Made by a program: the position numbers and the translations under genes. The notes beneath the pieces were generated by a model. The model was not told the origin of the DNA. It saw only the letters and a program-made list of their open reading frames with translations, and made no database searches. Shown in pieces: positions 26,448-35,154 of a DNA stretch of 64,000 nucleotides (positions are counted from its first letter, which is position 1; each line of letters opens with the position of its first letter). This DNA comes from UBA5436 sp050951845 (lineage in GTDB: Bacteria; Bacillota; Clostridia; Saccharofermentanales; DTU023): positions 1 through 64,000 of the forward strand of contig JBMNJV010000006.1 of assembly GCA_050951845.1 (NCBI GenBank), given 5' to 3'.

Positions 26448-27863
26448 TTAATAGCCCGACATTGAACTGCTTCTTGCAGGCGGAGCATCCGGTAAAGGAA
26501 AAACTTCAGGTTCAAAAAACATCGTATATTCCGCACGCCATCTTAAATGGATAGTTCCGGTTTCGCCGTGTCTATTCTTTGCAACAATTAATTCCGCCTC
26601 TTCAACATCTTTTTTCAATGATTCTTTATCATAATAATCATCACGGTAAAGAAACATAACCACATCAGCATCTTGTTCAATCGCACCGGAATCTCTCAGA
26701 TCGGATAAAATAGGTCTTTTATCATTTCTGTTTTCACAAGCTCGTGATAATTGAGAAATTGCAATGACCGGAACATCCAATTCACGTGCCATAATTTTCA
26801 GCTGACGGGAAATTTCCGATATTTCCTGTTGCCGGTTATCATTACGAATGCGATCACTTGACATCAACTGTAAATAATCAACTACAATTAAGCCGAGATT
26901 TTTTTCGAGTTTTAATTGTCTGGCCTTGGCCAGCATTTCAATTGCCGAAATACCGGAACGATCATCAATATAAATAGGCGCTTCATATAAAACTGTGAAA
27001 TTATCGGCAATTTTGTCCCAATCCTCTTTTGTTAATTTTGCCGAGCCAATTCTTTTTGAATCAATTGAAAGATGTGAAGACAGGAATCGATTTGATACTT
27101 CTTCTTTTGACATCTCCAAACTGAAAATCGCCGTGGGAATTTGATAGATCATTGCCGCTTTATGTACTATATTCAAAGCCAATGCAGTTTTTCCCATTCC
27201 CGGTCTTGCCGCAATAATCACTAAACCGCCTTTTTTCAAACCGCCAAGCGTTTCATCAATTGACGGAAAGCCTGAGCGAATCATATCTTCTTTGCCACCC
27301 TTGGCAAAAGCTTCTAAATAATTCAAACGCTCGGCCAAAACCGGTCCTAATTTGGCAAACCCGCGGCGATTCTTATCTTCCCTGATGTCATATAATTTTT
27401 TTGCAACTAAATCGATTATTTCGTCAATCTCTTCGCTGTCACCGTAACAAGTAGCTATTACATCATTTAAACTCAAAATCATCTGGCGTAATTTGGATTT
27501 TTCCAGGACTATATCGGAATAATATTGGTAATTACGTAAAAGCGGAGTAGATTCGGCAAGCGAAGTCAGATACTCCAAATTCCCGACGTCTGCCAATTGA
27601 CCTTTGAGTGACAAATACTCCGATAAAGTGACTAAATCAATCGGCTTGTGGTCGTTATAAAGCATTAACATTGCTTCAAAAATAATTTGATTTGCCGGAA
27701 AATAAAAATCTTCCGGATCTAAGGTGTTAATTAAATCCGGAATACATTCGGCAGAAATCATCGCACTGCCAAGAACCGCTTGCTCAGCTTGCTCATTATG
27801 CGGCGGGATACGATTTAATAATTTGTGCCTGATTTCTTCAGGTATATAATTTCTTCTTGCCAT
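26448..27863 (-). CDS. dnaB: Replicative DNA helicase DnaB
   Basis: A hexameric 5'-3' helicase at the replication fork. The N-terminal DnaB domain starts PPHNEQAEQAVLGS. The RecA-like ATPase has Walker A ARPGMGKTALALN, Walker B VVDYLQLM, and SQLSRACENR with the Arg finger region. Size is 471 aa from the ATG at 27863. An in-frame TTG at 27881 is possible, but neither start has a clear Shine-Dalgarno, so the first six residues are uncertain. It is the last replication gene of the rpsF-ssb-rpsR-rplI-dnaB block. Confidence 0.95.
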   Translation of the reverse strand: MARRNYIPEEIRHKLLNRIPPHNEQAEQAVLGSAMISAECIPDLINTLDPEDFYFPANQIIFEAMLMLYNDHKPIDLVTLSEYLSLKGQLADVGNLEYLTSLAESTPLLRNYQYYSDIVLEKSKLRQMILSLNDVIATCYGDSEEIDEIIDLVAKKLYDIREDKNRRGFAKLGPVLAERLNYLEAFAKGGKEDMIRSGFPSIDETLGGLKKGGLVIIAARPGMGKTALALNIVHKAAMIYQIPTAIFSLEMSKEEVSNRFLSSHLSIDSKRIGSAKLTKEDWDKIADNFTVLYEAPIYIDDRSGISAIEMLAKARQLKLEKNLGLIVVDYLQLMSSDRIRNDNRQQEISEISRQLKIMARELDVPVIAISQLSRACENRNDKRPILSDLRDSGAIEQDADVVMFLYRDDYYDKESLKKDVEEAELIVAKNRHGETGTIHLRWRAEYTMFFEPEVFPLPDAPPARSSSMSGY

Positions 27864-27931
27864 ATATTCCGGTTTAACCAATATAAATATTCTGCGAAAA
27901 GATTTTCAGTGCGTAACGCGTATGATATATC

Positions 27932-28555
27932 CTATACCTCTGCAGAATCTTCTTCAATTTCTTCAGAATCTTCTTCCGGCTCAGCCAATGCAGCTTCAAT
28001 CTGATCAGCCACTTCTTTTGCTTCCGCGGCTTCAGCGGCAACTGCTTCCTCAGCCGCATTTTTTGCCTCTGCAGCCAATTTAGCTTGTGCTAAAACTTTT
28101 TGTTTTTTCGGATCTTCATCTTCTACATGAATTGTAAAATCAACCGAAATTTCGGGATGCAATTTAATATTTGCGGTATATGTACCGATCTCTTTAATAT
28201 GTTCCAGAAGAGACAAATCTCTCCGATCAACTGCATAACCGTTAGCGGCTAAAACTTCAGCCAAATCAATCGTCGTAACCGAACCGAATAAACGACCTGC
28301 TTCACCGGTTCTGACTTTAATCGTAAATTCTTCACCGCTGATTTTTTCAGCTTTTGCTTGCGCTTCAGCCAAGTTACGTGCTCTTTTTGCTTCAAAAGCT
28401 TTCTGCTGAGTTTTTAAAGTGTTTAAATTTTCTTTAGTTGTTCTCACTGCCAAATTTTGACGTAATAAATAATTATTGGCATAGCCGCGCTTGACTTCAA
28501 CAATCTCACCGGCCTGCCCTAAATTGTTTATATCTTCAAGTAATATGACTTTCAT
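27932..28555 (-). CDS. rplI: 50S ribosomal protein L9 with long acidic C-terminal tail
   Basis: Ribosomal large-subunit protein bL9. The N-domain (MKVILLEDINNLGQAGEI, then GYANNYLLR), the central helix and the C-domain (EFTIKVRTGEAGRLFGSVT) end near residue 150, the usual family length. A further 55-60 residues follow, rich in Ala and Glu with AEPEEDSEEIEEDSAEV at the end. The tail is in frame, well formed and ends before dnaB, so it is a real extension and not a read-through of the neighbour. It lies in the conserved rpsR-rplI-dnaB order. Confidence 0.95.
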   Translation of the reverse strand: MKVILLEDINNLGQAGEIVEVKRGYANNYLLRQNLAVRTTKENLNTLKTQQKAFEAKRARNLAEAQAKAEKISGEEFTIKVRTGEAGRLFGSVTTIDLAEVLAANGYAVDRRDLSLLEHIKEIGTYTANIKLHPEISVDFTIHVEDEDPKKQKVLAQAKLAAEAKNAAEEAVAAEAAEAKEVADQIEAALAEPEEDSEEIEEDSAEV

Positions 28556-28587
28556 CTACTAATCCTCCAGATTAATAATTTATATTT

Positions 28588-28612
28588 AGGCTGACTCTGA
28601 CTGAATCAGCCT
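28588..28612. other. Hairpin between rpsR and rplI
   Basis: AGGCTGA (28588-28594) pairs with TCAGCCT (28606-28612). No T-run follows on the minus strand, so it is more likely a processing or attenuation hairpin inside the operon than a full terminator. Confidence 0.55.
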
Positions 28613-28633
28613 GCATGTTAAATGTAATTAAAA

Positions 28634-28888
28634 TTATTCTCCAGTGTAGGAAAGTAATGCCATTTGACGTGCACGCTTGATTGCAGTAGCTATTTCTCTT
28701 TGATGTTTAGCGCAAGTACCGGACATGCGGCGCGGCAAAATTTTGCCGCTTTCACTTACGTAGCGTTGCAATATATTCACATCTTTATAATCTATATGGT
28801 CAATATGTTCAGCACAAAAATGACAAACTTTTCTACGACCACGGCGGGGGCGGAAACTTCTGCGATCGCCTCTTTTATTTTCTGCCAT
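28634..28888 (-). CDS. rpsR: 30S ribosomal protein S18
   Basis: Small-subunit protein bS18, which binds 16S rRNA as a heterodimer with S6. It has 84 aa, with the conserved core YKDVNILQRYVSESGKILPRR and the C-terminal RARQMALL. CHFC near residue 22 and GTCAKH give a zinc-ribbon-like C+ form. It follows ssb by 38 bp in the usual rpsF-ssb-rpsR order, and GGAG lies before the ATG. Confidence 0.97.
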   Translation of the reverse strand: MAENKRGDRRSFRPRRGRRKVCHFCAEHIDHIDYKDVNILQRYVSESGKILPRRMSGTCAKHQREIATAIKRARQMALLSYTGE

Positions 28889-28926
28889 TAGTCAAACTCC
28901 TTTCAAATGAGGTAATTTCAGTTTAA

Positions 28927-29400
28927 TTAAAGATCAAAAGGTAGCGATGTGTCATCGACCTCAGGCATAAATCCTTCTCCTTCAGGAATGTTCAGACTTA
29001 CTTTCGGTTCAGATGGCTGTTGAAAAGAACCGGGTCTGGCACTATTGGAATAACTTGATTCACCGTAATTATCATCTTGCTGTCTTCTGGAATCTGCAAA
29101 ATAGATTTCATCAGCAATAACTTCGGTAATATAACGTCGTTCACCGTTTTCATCTTCCCAGCTTCTCGGTTGAATTGAACCGACCAAAGCCATCCGGGAA
29201 CCTTTGCTGAAATATCTGGCAGCAAATTCCGCTGTCTGTCTCCAGGCCACAACAGGAATAAAATCTGTTTCACGTTCTCCCTGCTGATTTTTGAAACGAC
29301 GATCAATCGCTAAAGTAAATGAACAGACGGAAATATTATTCTGTGTAGTTCTTAATTCGGGATCTTTTGTTAATCTTCCCATTAATATCGCTTTATTCAT
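28927..29400 (-). CDS. ssb: Single-stranded DNA-binding protein
   Basis: Binds ssDNA at replication and repair sites as a tetramer. The 157-aa protein has an OB fold in the first about 105 residues (MNKAILMGRLTKDPELR start, DFIPVVAWRQTAEFAARY) and a Gln/Ser-rich linker. The C-terminal acidic tip is DDTSLPFDL. The usual tip ends in PF, and here two residues follow. It lies between rpsF and rpsR as in most Firmicutes. Confidence 0.96.
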   Translation of the reverse strand: MNKAILMGRLTKDPELRTTQNNISVCSFTLAIDRRFKNQQGERETDFIPVVAWRQTAEFAARYFSKGSRMALVGSIQPRSWEDENGERRYITEVIADEIYFADSRRQQDDNYGESSYSNSARPGSFQQPSEPKVSLNIPEGEGFMPEVDDTSLPFDL

Positions 29401-29428
29401 AATTTCTACCTTTCTTTTCTTTTTAGAC

Positions 29429-29725
29429 TTACTCTTCTACCGTTGTTACTAAATAACGCAATACATTATCTGTGATTCTCAGAATACGGTTAACTTCAAT
29501 TGGAAAATCAGGTTCGGATTTGAAATTAATTAAAACGTAATAACCTTCTGTTTCATCTTCAATTTCGTATGCCAGACGTCTGCGTCCCCATACATCAATT
29601 TCCAGAATTTCACCCTGACTGGCAACTAAATCCTGAATTCTTTGATTCAAAGAATCCAAAGCATCTTCACCTATCGTAGGGTTAAGCACATAAAGTAATT
29701 CGTATTTTCTTGACACGTAGTTCAC
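29429..29725 (-). CDS. rpsF: 30S ribosomal protein S6
   Basis: Small-subunit protein bS6, partner of S18. It has 98 aa, starting YELLYVLNPTIGEDAL, with WGRRRLAYEIEDETEGYYVLINF in the centre. GAGGAGGTG precedes the ATG. It is the first gene of the rpsF-ssb-rpsR-rplI-dnaB operon, with its own promoter and a structured leader. Confidence 0.97.
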   Translation of the reverse strand: MNYVSRKYELLYVLNPTIGEDALDSLNQRIQDLVASQGEILEIDVWGRRRLAYEIEDETEGYYVLINFKSEPDFPIEVNRILRITDNVLRYLVTTVEE

Positions 29726-29742
29726 CTCCTCTCGGTCAAATG

Positions 29743-29803
29743 GCTCTATATCCGTGAATAGAGCGAGGAATACACTCGATGAGTGTATGATCCGTCAGGA
29801 TCA
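29743..29803 (-). promoter_or_regulatory. Structured rpsF leader with three tandem hairpins
   Basis: In the short 5' leader of rpsF three hairpins follow each other: TGATCC/GGATCA (plus 29788-29803), ATACACTC/GAGTGTAT (29770-29788) and GCTCTAT/ATAGAGC (29743-29764). An ACCGAGAGG stretch follows, next to the Shine-Dalgarno. Leaders of rpsF operons bound by the S6:S18 dimer are known in bacteria. Whether this is one of them is an inference. Confidence 0.5.
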
Positions 29804-29834
29804 GTTCCAATATTAAAATATTATCAGCCAGATA

Positions 29835-29864
29835 AAACTAGCATAATTCAAGTCAATTAGTCAA
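29835..29864 (-). promoter_or_regulatory. Candidate promoter for the rpsF operon
   Basis: On the minus strand -35 TTGACT (plus 29859-29864) and an extended -10 TGC-TAGTTT (29835-29843) are 18 bp apart. It overlaps the end of the ywlE gene and lies about 110 bp before rpsF. Confidence 0.5.
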
Positions 29865-30321
29865 ATTTTTTCATAATATAAGGCATTAATGAAATCAAGG
29901 TTTCAGCTGTTTCCTGATAAATTTCAAGCGAACTGCCGTAAGGATCTCTGATATCACCTTCCATACCGATAAAATCATAAACGGTCATGATTTTTTCAGC
30001 CTTATCAGGATAATAGATATGCAATAGATCTCTTTGTGTAGCTGTCATGGTTAAAACAATTTTGGCTTCTTTCATCATTTTTTCGTCTAATTGACGAGAA
30101 CGATGATCTTCCAAGTTAATTCCGACTGCTTTAAGGGCCAGTTTTGCTTCAAGTGTAACGGGCAAACCGCTTTCTGTCGCCAATCCGGCAGAAATTGCAA
30201 ACCAATTCTTATTTTCTCTTTCGGCATAACTGTTAAATATAGCAGCCGCCATCGGACTGCGGCAAGTATTACCGGTACATACGAACAATATATGATTTTG
30301 AATATTATTTTCTATTCTCAT
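29857..30321 (-). CDS. ywlE: Low-molecular-weight phosphatase, YwlE-like protein arginine phosphatase
   Basis: A 154-aa phosphatase of the LMW-PTP fold. The P-loop CTGNTCRSPMA lies near the N-terminus, and the general-acid Asp is in DPYGSSLEIY near the C-terminus. The Thr within CTGNTCRS is the feature that separates arginine phosphatases of the YwlE group from tyrosine phosphatases. It lies right after sua5, echoing the ywlC-ywlE neighbourhood of Bacillus. The partner kinase McsB is not in this window, so a tyrosine-phosphatase role cannot be excluded. Confidence 0.82.
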   Translation of the reverse strand: MRIENNIQNHILFVCTGNTCRSPMAAAIFNSYAERENKNWFAISAGLATESGLPVTLEAKLALKAVGINLEDHRSRQLDEKMMKEAKIVLTMTATQRDLLHIYYPDKAEKIMTVYDFIGMEGDIRDPYGSSLEIYQETAETLISLMPYIMKKFD

Positions 30322-30398
30322 CTTTACTCCATCAAACTAATTCCCTGATATTGCAGCTTTTCAATTTAATCTCATCTGTTGCAATATTGCGCTTATAA

Positions 30399-31538
30399 TT
30401 AAATCTCATACATTGCAGCTTTTCTCAAACGATTCATATAGGCAATTCCTGCTCCGCTCATCTGTTCAGCAGAACAGATGATTAAATCCGCTTTGATCTG
30501 ATCAAACTCACGAAATCGGTTAAACAAGTCATGAGCTGCACCCGCAGCACCTTGTTGGTTGTTGTATGATTCTAACTTAAACTTGACTTTGTAACAAGTC
30601 GATTCATCTAAGAATTTCTTAAAGTATTCTATATTTAGCTCTTTACTCAGTTCTTCCGTTAAAAATAAACCGACTGTAATTGTTTGCTTTGAATTTTCGG
30701 GTAAATTCTCATCAGTAATTTTATTGCGGAGAAATTCTTCAATCCCCGCCAACAGATTATTAAGTCGCTCTGCTGTATCCGGATATTCTCGCAAAATAAG
30801 AACTTTTGCCCGGGGTGAGTAATGACGATATTTCTGGCCCGGAGCTTTCGGTCGGAAATCAGGCTCACTACCGGTTTGATCTGCTTGATATTCAGCTATC
30901 TCGATTCCCGTAGATTTTTTAATATCGCGGGCTGTGATAAATCCCGGTCGTAAAATCACCGGATCAGTAACACTTAAATCAATGATTGTTGATTCTAAAC
31001 CGTAATCACATGCTCCTCCGTCCAGAATATAAGGTATTTTACCTGCTAAATCCTGATATACATGCCAAGCTTGAGTCGGTGACGGTCTGCCTGACAGATT
31101 GGCTGACGGTGCAACAATCGGCACCCCCGAGAGTTCGATCAAAGCTTGAGCTATCGGATCGCTCGGAAAGCGAATTGCGACGGTTGGCAAGCCTGCACTG
31201 ACAATTTCCGGTACCTGATCGCCTTTGGGTAAAATCAAGGTAAGCGGTCCCGGTGCATATACTTCCAATAAATCATAAGCAATTTGAGGAATATTGACTG
31301 CTATTTCAGGCAAATGTTCAATCCCGTTTAAGTGAACGATTAAAGGATTATCCTGCGGTCTGCCTTTTACTTCAAAAACCCTTTTGATCGCTGTTTCACA
31401 AAATGCATTTGCACCCAGCCCATAAACCGTTTCTGTCGGGAAAGCCACCAATTCACCTGACCTCAATGCTGTGGCTGCCGGAAGAATCAGAGAGAAATCA
31501 AAATCCGAATTCAGTTTTATCAATTTTGTGTCTGTCAT
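30399..31538 (-). CDS. sua5: L-threonylcarbamoyladenylate synthase (Sua5)
   Basis: Makes threonylcarbamoyl-AMP from Thr, bicarbonate and ATP for t6A modification of ANN-decoding tRNAs. The YrdC domain covers the first about 205 residues (FPTETVYGLGANA, KGRPQDNPLIVHL, PSANLSGRPSPT). A flexible link with KAPGQKYRHYSP leads to the C-terminal Sua5 domain, giving the long two-domain form. Start choice is uncertain. The ATG at 31538 gives 379 aa, and a GTG at 31556 adds six residues. Neither has a clear Shine-Dalgarno, possibly because a 14-bp repeat array fills the upstream gap after prfA. Confidence 0.93.
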   Translation of the reverse strand: MTDTKLIKLNSDFDFSLILPAATALRSGELVAFPTETVYGLGANAFCETAIKRVFEVKGRPQDNPLIVHLNGIEHLPEIAVNIPQIAYDLLEVYAPGPLTLILPKGDQVPEIVSAGLPTVAIRFPSDPIAQALIELSGVPIVAPSANLSGRPSPTQAWHVYQDLAGKIPYILDGGACDYGLESTIIDLSVTDPVILRPGFITARDIKKSTGIEIAEYQADQTGSEPDFRPKAPGQKYRHYSPRAKVLILREYPDTAERLNNLLAGIEEFLRNKITDENLPENSKQTITVGLFLTEELSKELNIEYFKKFLDESTCYKVKFKLESYNNQQGAAGAAHDLFNRFREFDQIKADLIICSAEQMSGAGIAYMNRLRKAAMYEI

Positions 31539-31600
31539 GTGTTTTAGTTTAGTCACTCAGATATTTTTTAAGCTGATTAAATATCATCAGTATAATTTTA

Positions 31601-31747
31601 TTCTTTGTTGTTTATTCTTTGCTGTTTGTTCTTTGCAGTTTATTCTTTGTTATTTATTCTTTGTTGTTTATTCTTTGCTGTTTGTTCTTTGCTGTTTGTT
31701 CTTTGCTGTTTATTCTTTGCAGTTTATTCTTTGTTGTTTGTTCTTTA
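31601..31747. repeat. 14-bp tandem repeat array abutting the prfA stop codon
   Basis: Ten full copies and one partial copy of a 14-bp unit resembling TTCTTTGCTGTTTA run head to tail from 31601 with no gap. Variation is confined to a few positions. The partial copy ends at 31747, so the prfA stop TAA (31745-31747, minus strand) lies within the array. It fills most of the prfA-sua5 gap and contains no hairpin. Confidence 0.9.
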
Positions 31748-32821
31748 TTCAAAATTTGCTTTGCCATCGATTGCTTTTTCATGAGCAGCAGCCTGTAAAC
31801 CGTTAATAAACGGATCCAAATCACCGGATAAAACATTATCCAATTGATACAAAGTTAAATTGATCCGATGATCACTCACTCTGCCTTGCGGGAAATTATA
31901 AGTTCGGATTCTTTCGCTGCGATCTCCCGTACCGACTTGTCCTTTGCGGTCACTGGCAATTGCAGCATCGAGTTTTCTCTGTTCAATTTCATAAAGCCTT
32001 GTCCGTAAAACCTGCATGGCTTTATCCTTATTCTTATACTGCGACCGTTGGTCTTGACAGGTCACAACCAAACCGGTCGGTAAATGAGTAATTCTGATTG
32101 CTGAACTGGTCTTATTGACATGCTGGCCGCCGGCTCCCGAAGCTCGATAAGTATCGATCTGCAAATCAGCCGGATCAATCTCTATATCAACTTCTTCAGC
32201 TTCCGGCAGGACGGCGACCGTGACGGTGGAAGTATGAATTCTGCCCCCTGCTTCAGTTTCCGGTACTCTTTGTACACGATGCACACCGCTTTCATATTTT
32301 AATTTTGAGAAAGCCCCCTGACCGATTATTTCAAAAACAACTTCTTTGAAACCTCCGATTTCATTTTCTGAAGCATCAATTAAATCATAATTCCAACCCT
32401 GATTCTCAGCAAATGCCGTATACATTCTAAATAAATCTCCTGCAAATAAAGCAGCCTCATCTCCGCCGGCTCCGGCACGTATCTCAACAATTACATTTTT
32501 TTCATCATTCGGATCTTTGGGAATCATCGCTTCCTTGATTGCTGCATCAATTTCTGTTATCTCAGATTCCAATTCCGCTATTTCCTCCCGAATTAAATCA
32601 CGGAATTCCTGATCTTCCGTCTCATATAACAGATTTTTGTTATCGGTTAATTCAGTTTCCGCTTGATTCAATCGCAAAATATTTTTGACTAAAGGTTCGA
32701 GTTCATTAAATTCTTTAACTAAACCCAAATATCTGTTTTGATCATTGATCACCATCGGATCTGAGAGCATCATATTCAATTCTTCATAGCGCTTTACTGA
32801 ATTTTCCAAATTCTGATTCAT
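31745..32821 (-). CDS. prfA: Peptide chain release factor 1
   Basis: Recognises UAA and UAG and triggers peptide release. The 358-aa protein has the GGQ catalytic loop in ASGAGGQHVNKTSSA and the stop-codon recognition tripeptide PET in RVPETEAGGRIHTS, the PxT form of RF1. The methylation target Gln of GGQ is the substrate of PrmC, encoded immediately upstream. The stop codon lies at the edge of a 14-bp repeat array. The order rpmE-yqhQ-prmC-prfA is conserved in Firmicutes. Confidence 0.97.
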   Translation of the reverse strand: MNQNLENSVKRYEELNMMLSDPMVINDQNRYLGLVKEFNELEPLVKNILRLNQAETELTDNKNLLYETEDQEFRDLIREEIAELESEITEIDAAIKEAMIPKDPNDEKNVIVEIRAGAGGDEAALFAGDLFRMYTAFAENQGWNYDLIDASENEIGGFKEVVFEIIGQGAFSKLKYESGVHRVQRVPETEAGGRIHTSTVTVAVLPEAEEVDIEIDPADLQIDTYRASGAGGQHVNKTSSAIRITHLPTGLVVTCQDQRSQYKNKDKAMQVLRTRLYEIEQRKLDAAIASDRKGQVGTGDRSERIRTYNFPQGRVSDHRINLTLYQLDNVLSGDLDPFINGLQAAAHEKAIDGKANFE

Positions 32822-32850
32822 TAATTTCTCCTACACAAAGTTAAATCATG

Positions 32851-33801
32851 TTATTTTATGATAAATCCCAATATTCTGTCGTGCTGTTGATAATCGTCCA
32901 GTTCAATTGTTTTTTCTATATCCAAACTAGTTTCTGCGAATATTTGCCTGATCGCATCTCTTTGACCAGAACCATGTTCTAATAATAATACAGTATTTCC
33001 CGATTCAGATAAAAAAGGCCTGACTTCATTCGCTATTCTGCGGTAAAAATATAAACCGTCTGCCCCGCCGTCTAAAGCCAAATGTGGTTCATATTCATAA
33101 ATATCTGCTGCTAATTGTTTGATCTCTTCGCTCTTCACATAAGGTGGATTGGCAATTATTAAATCAAATCTTTGCGGCTTAGGAAATAAATCTGCAGCAA
33201 CAACTTCAAGCTGACAATCCGGTTCGCAATATTGCCTGATGTTCGCTTGACAGGTATCCAATGCTTGTTGCGAAATATCAGTTAAAAGCACTTGCGGTTT
33301 TACAAATTCAGTTTTCAGTTCCAAATAAAGTGTTATACCCAAGCAGCCTGTACCGCTGCATAATTCGAGAATTCTCGGTTTGTCGGAAAACCACTTTTTC
33401 TGATTGTCTAAAACGGTTTCGACCAATAACTCCGTTTCCGGTCTGGGAATTAAACACTTTTCGACCTGAAAAGTCCTGCCGTAAAATTCCGTCTTGCCTG
33501 TAATATAAGCAAAGGGTGTTCGATCTCTTCGCAATTCAATGTATTGAGCAAATACTTGTTCTTGCTTCACACTAAGATACCGGTCAGGCTGCCTCAATTG
33601 TTCTGTTATACTGATTCCGGTTGCCGCTTCCAATAAAAGTCTGGCTTCATGTAAGGCATTCTCAATTCCTGCTTGCACCAATAGTGCGGCTGAACGGCGA
33701 ATTAAGTGATCAATCCGCAAATCATTATTCTTATTTAATCTTGATGTTAGTTTTGTTCTTTCGGTTGATACATCTTCCGGTTTTGCCGGTTTACCAATCA
33801 T
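32851..33801 (-). CDS. prmC: Release factor glutamine methyltransferase
   Basis: Methylates the Gln of the GGQ motif in RF1 and RF2 using S-adenosylmethionine. The 316-aa protein has a helical N-domain with RRDRTPFAYITG. The class I methyltransferase domain has LELCSGTGCLGI (SAM binding) and the catalytic NPPYV. It overlaps the yqhQ end by 11 bp and precedes prfA by 29 bp, so it is cotranscribed with its substrate gene. Confidence 0.95.
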   Translation of the reverse strand: MIGKPAKPEDVSTERTKLTSRLNKNNDLRIDHLIRRSAALLVQAGIENALHEARLLLEAATGISITEQLRQPDRYLSVKQEQVFAQYIELRRDRTPFAYITGKTEFYGRTFQVEKCLIPRPETELLVETVLDNQKKWFSDKPRILELCSGTGCLGITLYLELKTEFVKPQVLLTDISQQALDTCQANIRQYCEPDCQLEVVAADLFPKPQRFDLIIANPPYVKSEEIKQLAADIYEYEPHLALDGGADGLYFYRRIANEVRPFLSESGNTVLLLEHGSGQRDAIRQIFAETSLDIEKTIELDDYQQHDRILGFIIK

Positions 33802-34900
33802 CTCTGCCCTCTTGTTCGGGAATTACCGCCTCCATCGCTACAATTGCCACTTCTATCATACTGTCATCCGGCTCGGCTGTTGTTAATTTCTGCATAGCCA
33901 TTCCCGGTTTGCTGATTGCTCTGGTCAGTACATTGTCATAGCGACCGACTAAGCGGATTATTTCATAAGTTATTCCGGCAATTACCGGTAACAATACCAA
34001 TCTTACGATCAGATTAACCAAACGACTGCGCCAACCGATAAACGCCAAAATGATGATACTGACAATCATGATTAAAAACATAAAAGATGTGCCGCAACGC
34101 GGATGAAATCTGCTGAAATCTCTGATATTTTCTACCGTCAAAGGCATTCTTGCTTCATAGCAGGCAATCGTTTTATGTTCCGAACCATGATATTGCCAGA
34201 CACGTTTAATATCATCCATTTTTGAAACTAACCACAAATACAGAATAAAAATTCCGACCCGTATCATTCCTTCAAACAAAGTCAAGCCCAGGCTGATTAA
34301 ACGAGCCGAAGAATCAACCTTAAACAGAACTTTAATTCCGTCAACAATTATACCCGGCAACAACATAAAAAGAATAATCGAGAAAAATATACTGACAATA
34401 GCCGACACATACAAGCCGAAATTTGAATGTTTTTCAGAAAAACGTTTCTTATTGTTATCTGATGCGGAAACTGAGTTTTCAGCTGCCTTAGGATCAGTAA
34501 TTTCTGCCATATTATCCCAACCTGCGTCGGCCACTGCTGAAGTTTTCTCCGAATCTTCATTCAAATCAGTCCCGTCATCTGATCCGGTTAATTTTAATTC
34601 AGTTGATTTTGACTCTGTTGATTCTGATTCTGTTGATTTTGACTCAGCTATTTCTGCTGATCGCATCAAAGCTTTCGTACCTATTACAAGTTGTTTGAAT
34701 ACTCTGACCGGACCCCGGATAAAAGGAATTGTTTCTGCTTTGGATACTTTACCGTCCGCCAAAAATTCCAGCCGGATTTCGCCTTCAGCATTTCTAACCG
34801 CCATTGCTTTTTTATCCGGTCCGATCATCATCAGACCTTCTATCAAAGCCTGCCCGCCAATTGTTGTCTTGCGTAATTCTCTATTATTATCTTGACCCAT
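33791..34900 (-). CDS. yqhQ: YqhQ-family DUF1385 membrane protein
   Basis: A 369-aa protein of unknown biochemical role, conserved next to prmC and prfA in Firmicutes. The N-terminus shows GGQALIEGLMMIGP. The C-terminal half has several hydrophobic helices and HGSEHKTIACYEAR and RFHPRCGTSFMFL, with His and Cys residues that suggest metal binding. Between about residues 85 and 150 an insert rich in Ser, Thr, Glu and Asp (repeats of the type STESESTES) interrupts the family fold and is probably disordered. It is the gene upstream of prmC, overlapping it. Confidence 0.88.
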   Translation of the reverse strand: MGQDNNRELRKTTIGGQALIEGLMMIGPDKKAMAVRNAEGEIRLEFLADGKVSKAETIPFIRGPVRVFKQLVIGTKALMRSAEIAESKSTESESTESKSTELKLTGSDDGTDLNEDSEKTSAVADAGWDNMAEITDPKAAENSVSASDNNKKRFSEKHSNFGLYVSAIVSIFFSIILFMLLPGIIVDGIKVLFKVDSSARLISLGLTLFEGMIRVGIFILYLWLVSKMDDIKRVWQYHGSEHKTIACYEARMPLTVENIRDFSRFHPRCGTSFMFLIMIVSIIILAFIGWRSRLVNLIVRLVLLPVIAGITYEIIRLVGRYDNVLTRAISKPGMAMQKLTTAEPDDSMIEVAIVAMEAVIPEQEGRDDW

Positions 34901-35090
34901 TTATTTTACCTGTGTTATTTGTATTGGTTCTCAAAACATTTTAATAAGCTCTTAAATCCGTTATTCGCAAACTATTACTCATCTAATGTTATTCACCAAA
35001 TGTTATTGCAGATGCAGGAAATCATTAACAAAATTATTTTTACAATTATCTATCTGTTTTACAAATATGTTTAGTGCTTAGAATCTACAA

Positions 35091-35128
35091 TAAAAAAGGA
35101 GTTTGCACAACAAAATGTACACCCTCCT
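35091..35128 (-). terminator. Intrinsic terminator of rpmE
   Basis: On the minus strand AGGAG...TGTACA pairs with TGTGCA...CTCCT, followed by six T (plus 35092-35097). It lies 27 bp downstream of the rpmE stop. Confidence 0.75.
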
Positions 35129-35154
35129 CACGTTTCATTTAACAGTTCTAAATT

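Noticed and set aside
31654..31836. Minus-strand frame of 60 aa rich in Lys, Asn and Gln
   Set aside because: It is created by the 14-bp repeat array and overlaps the prfA end; no start signal.
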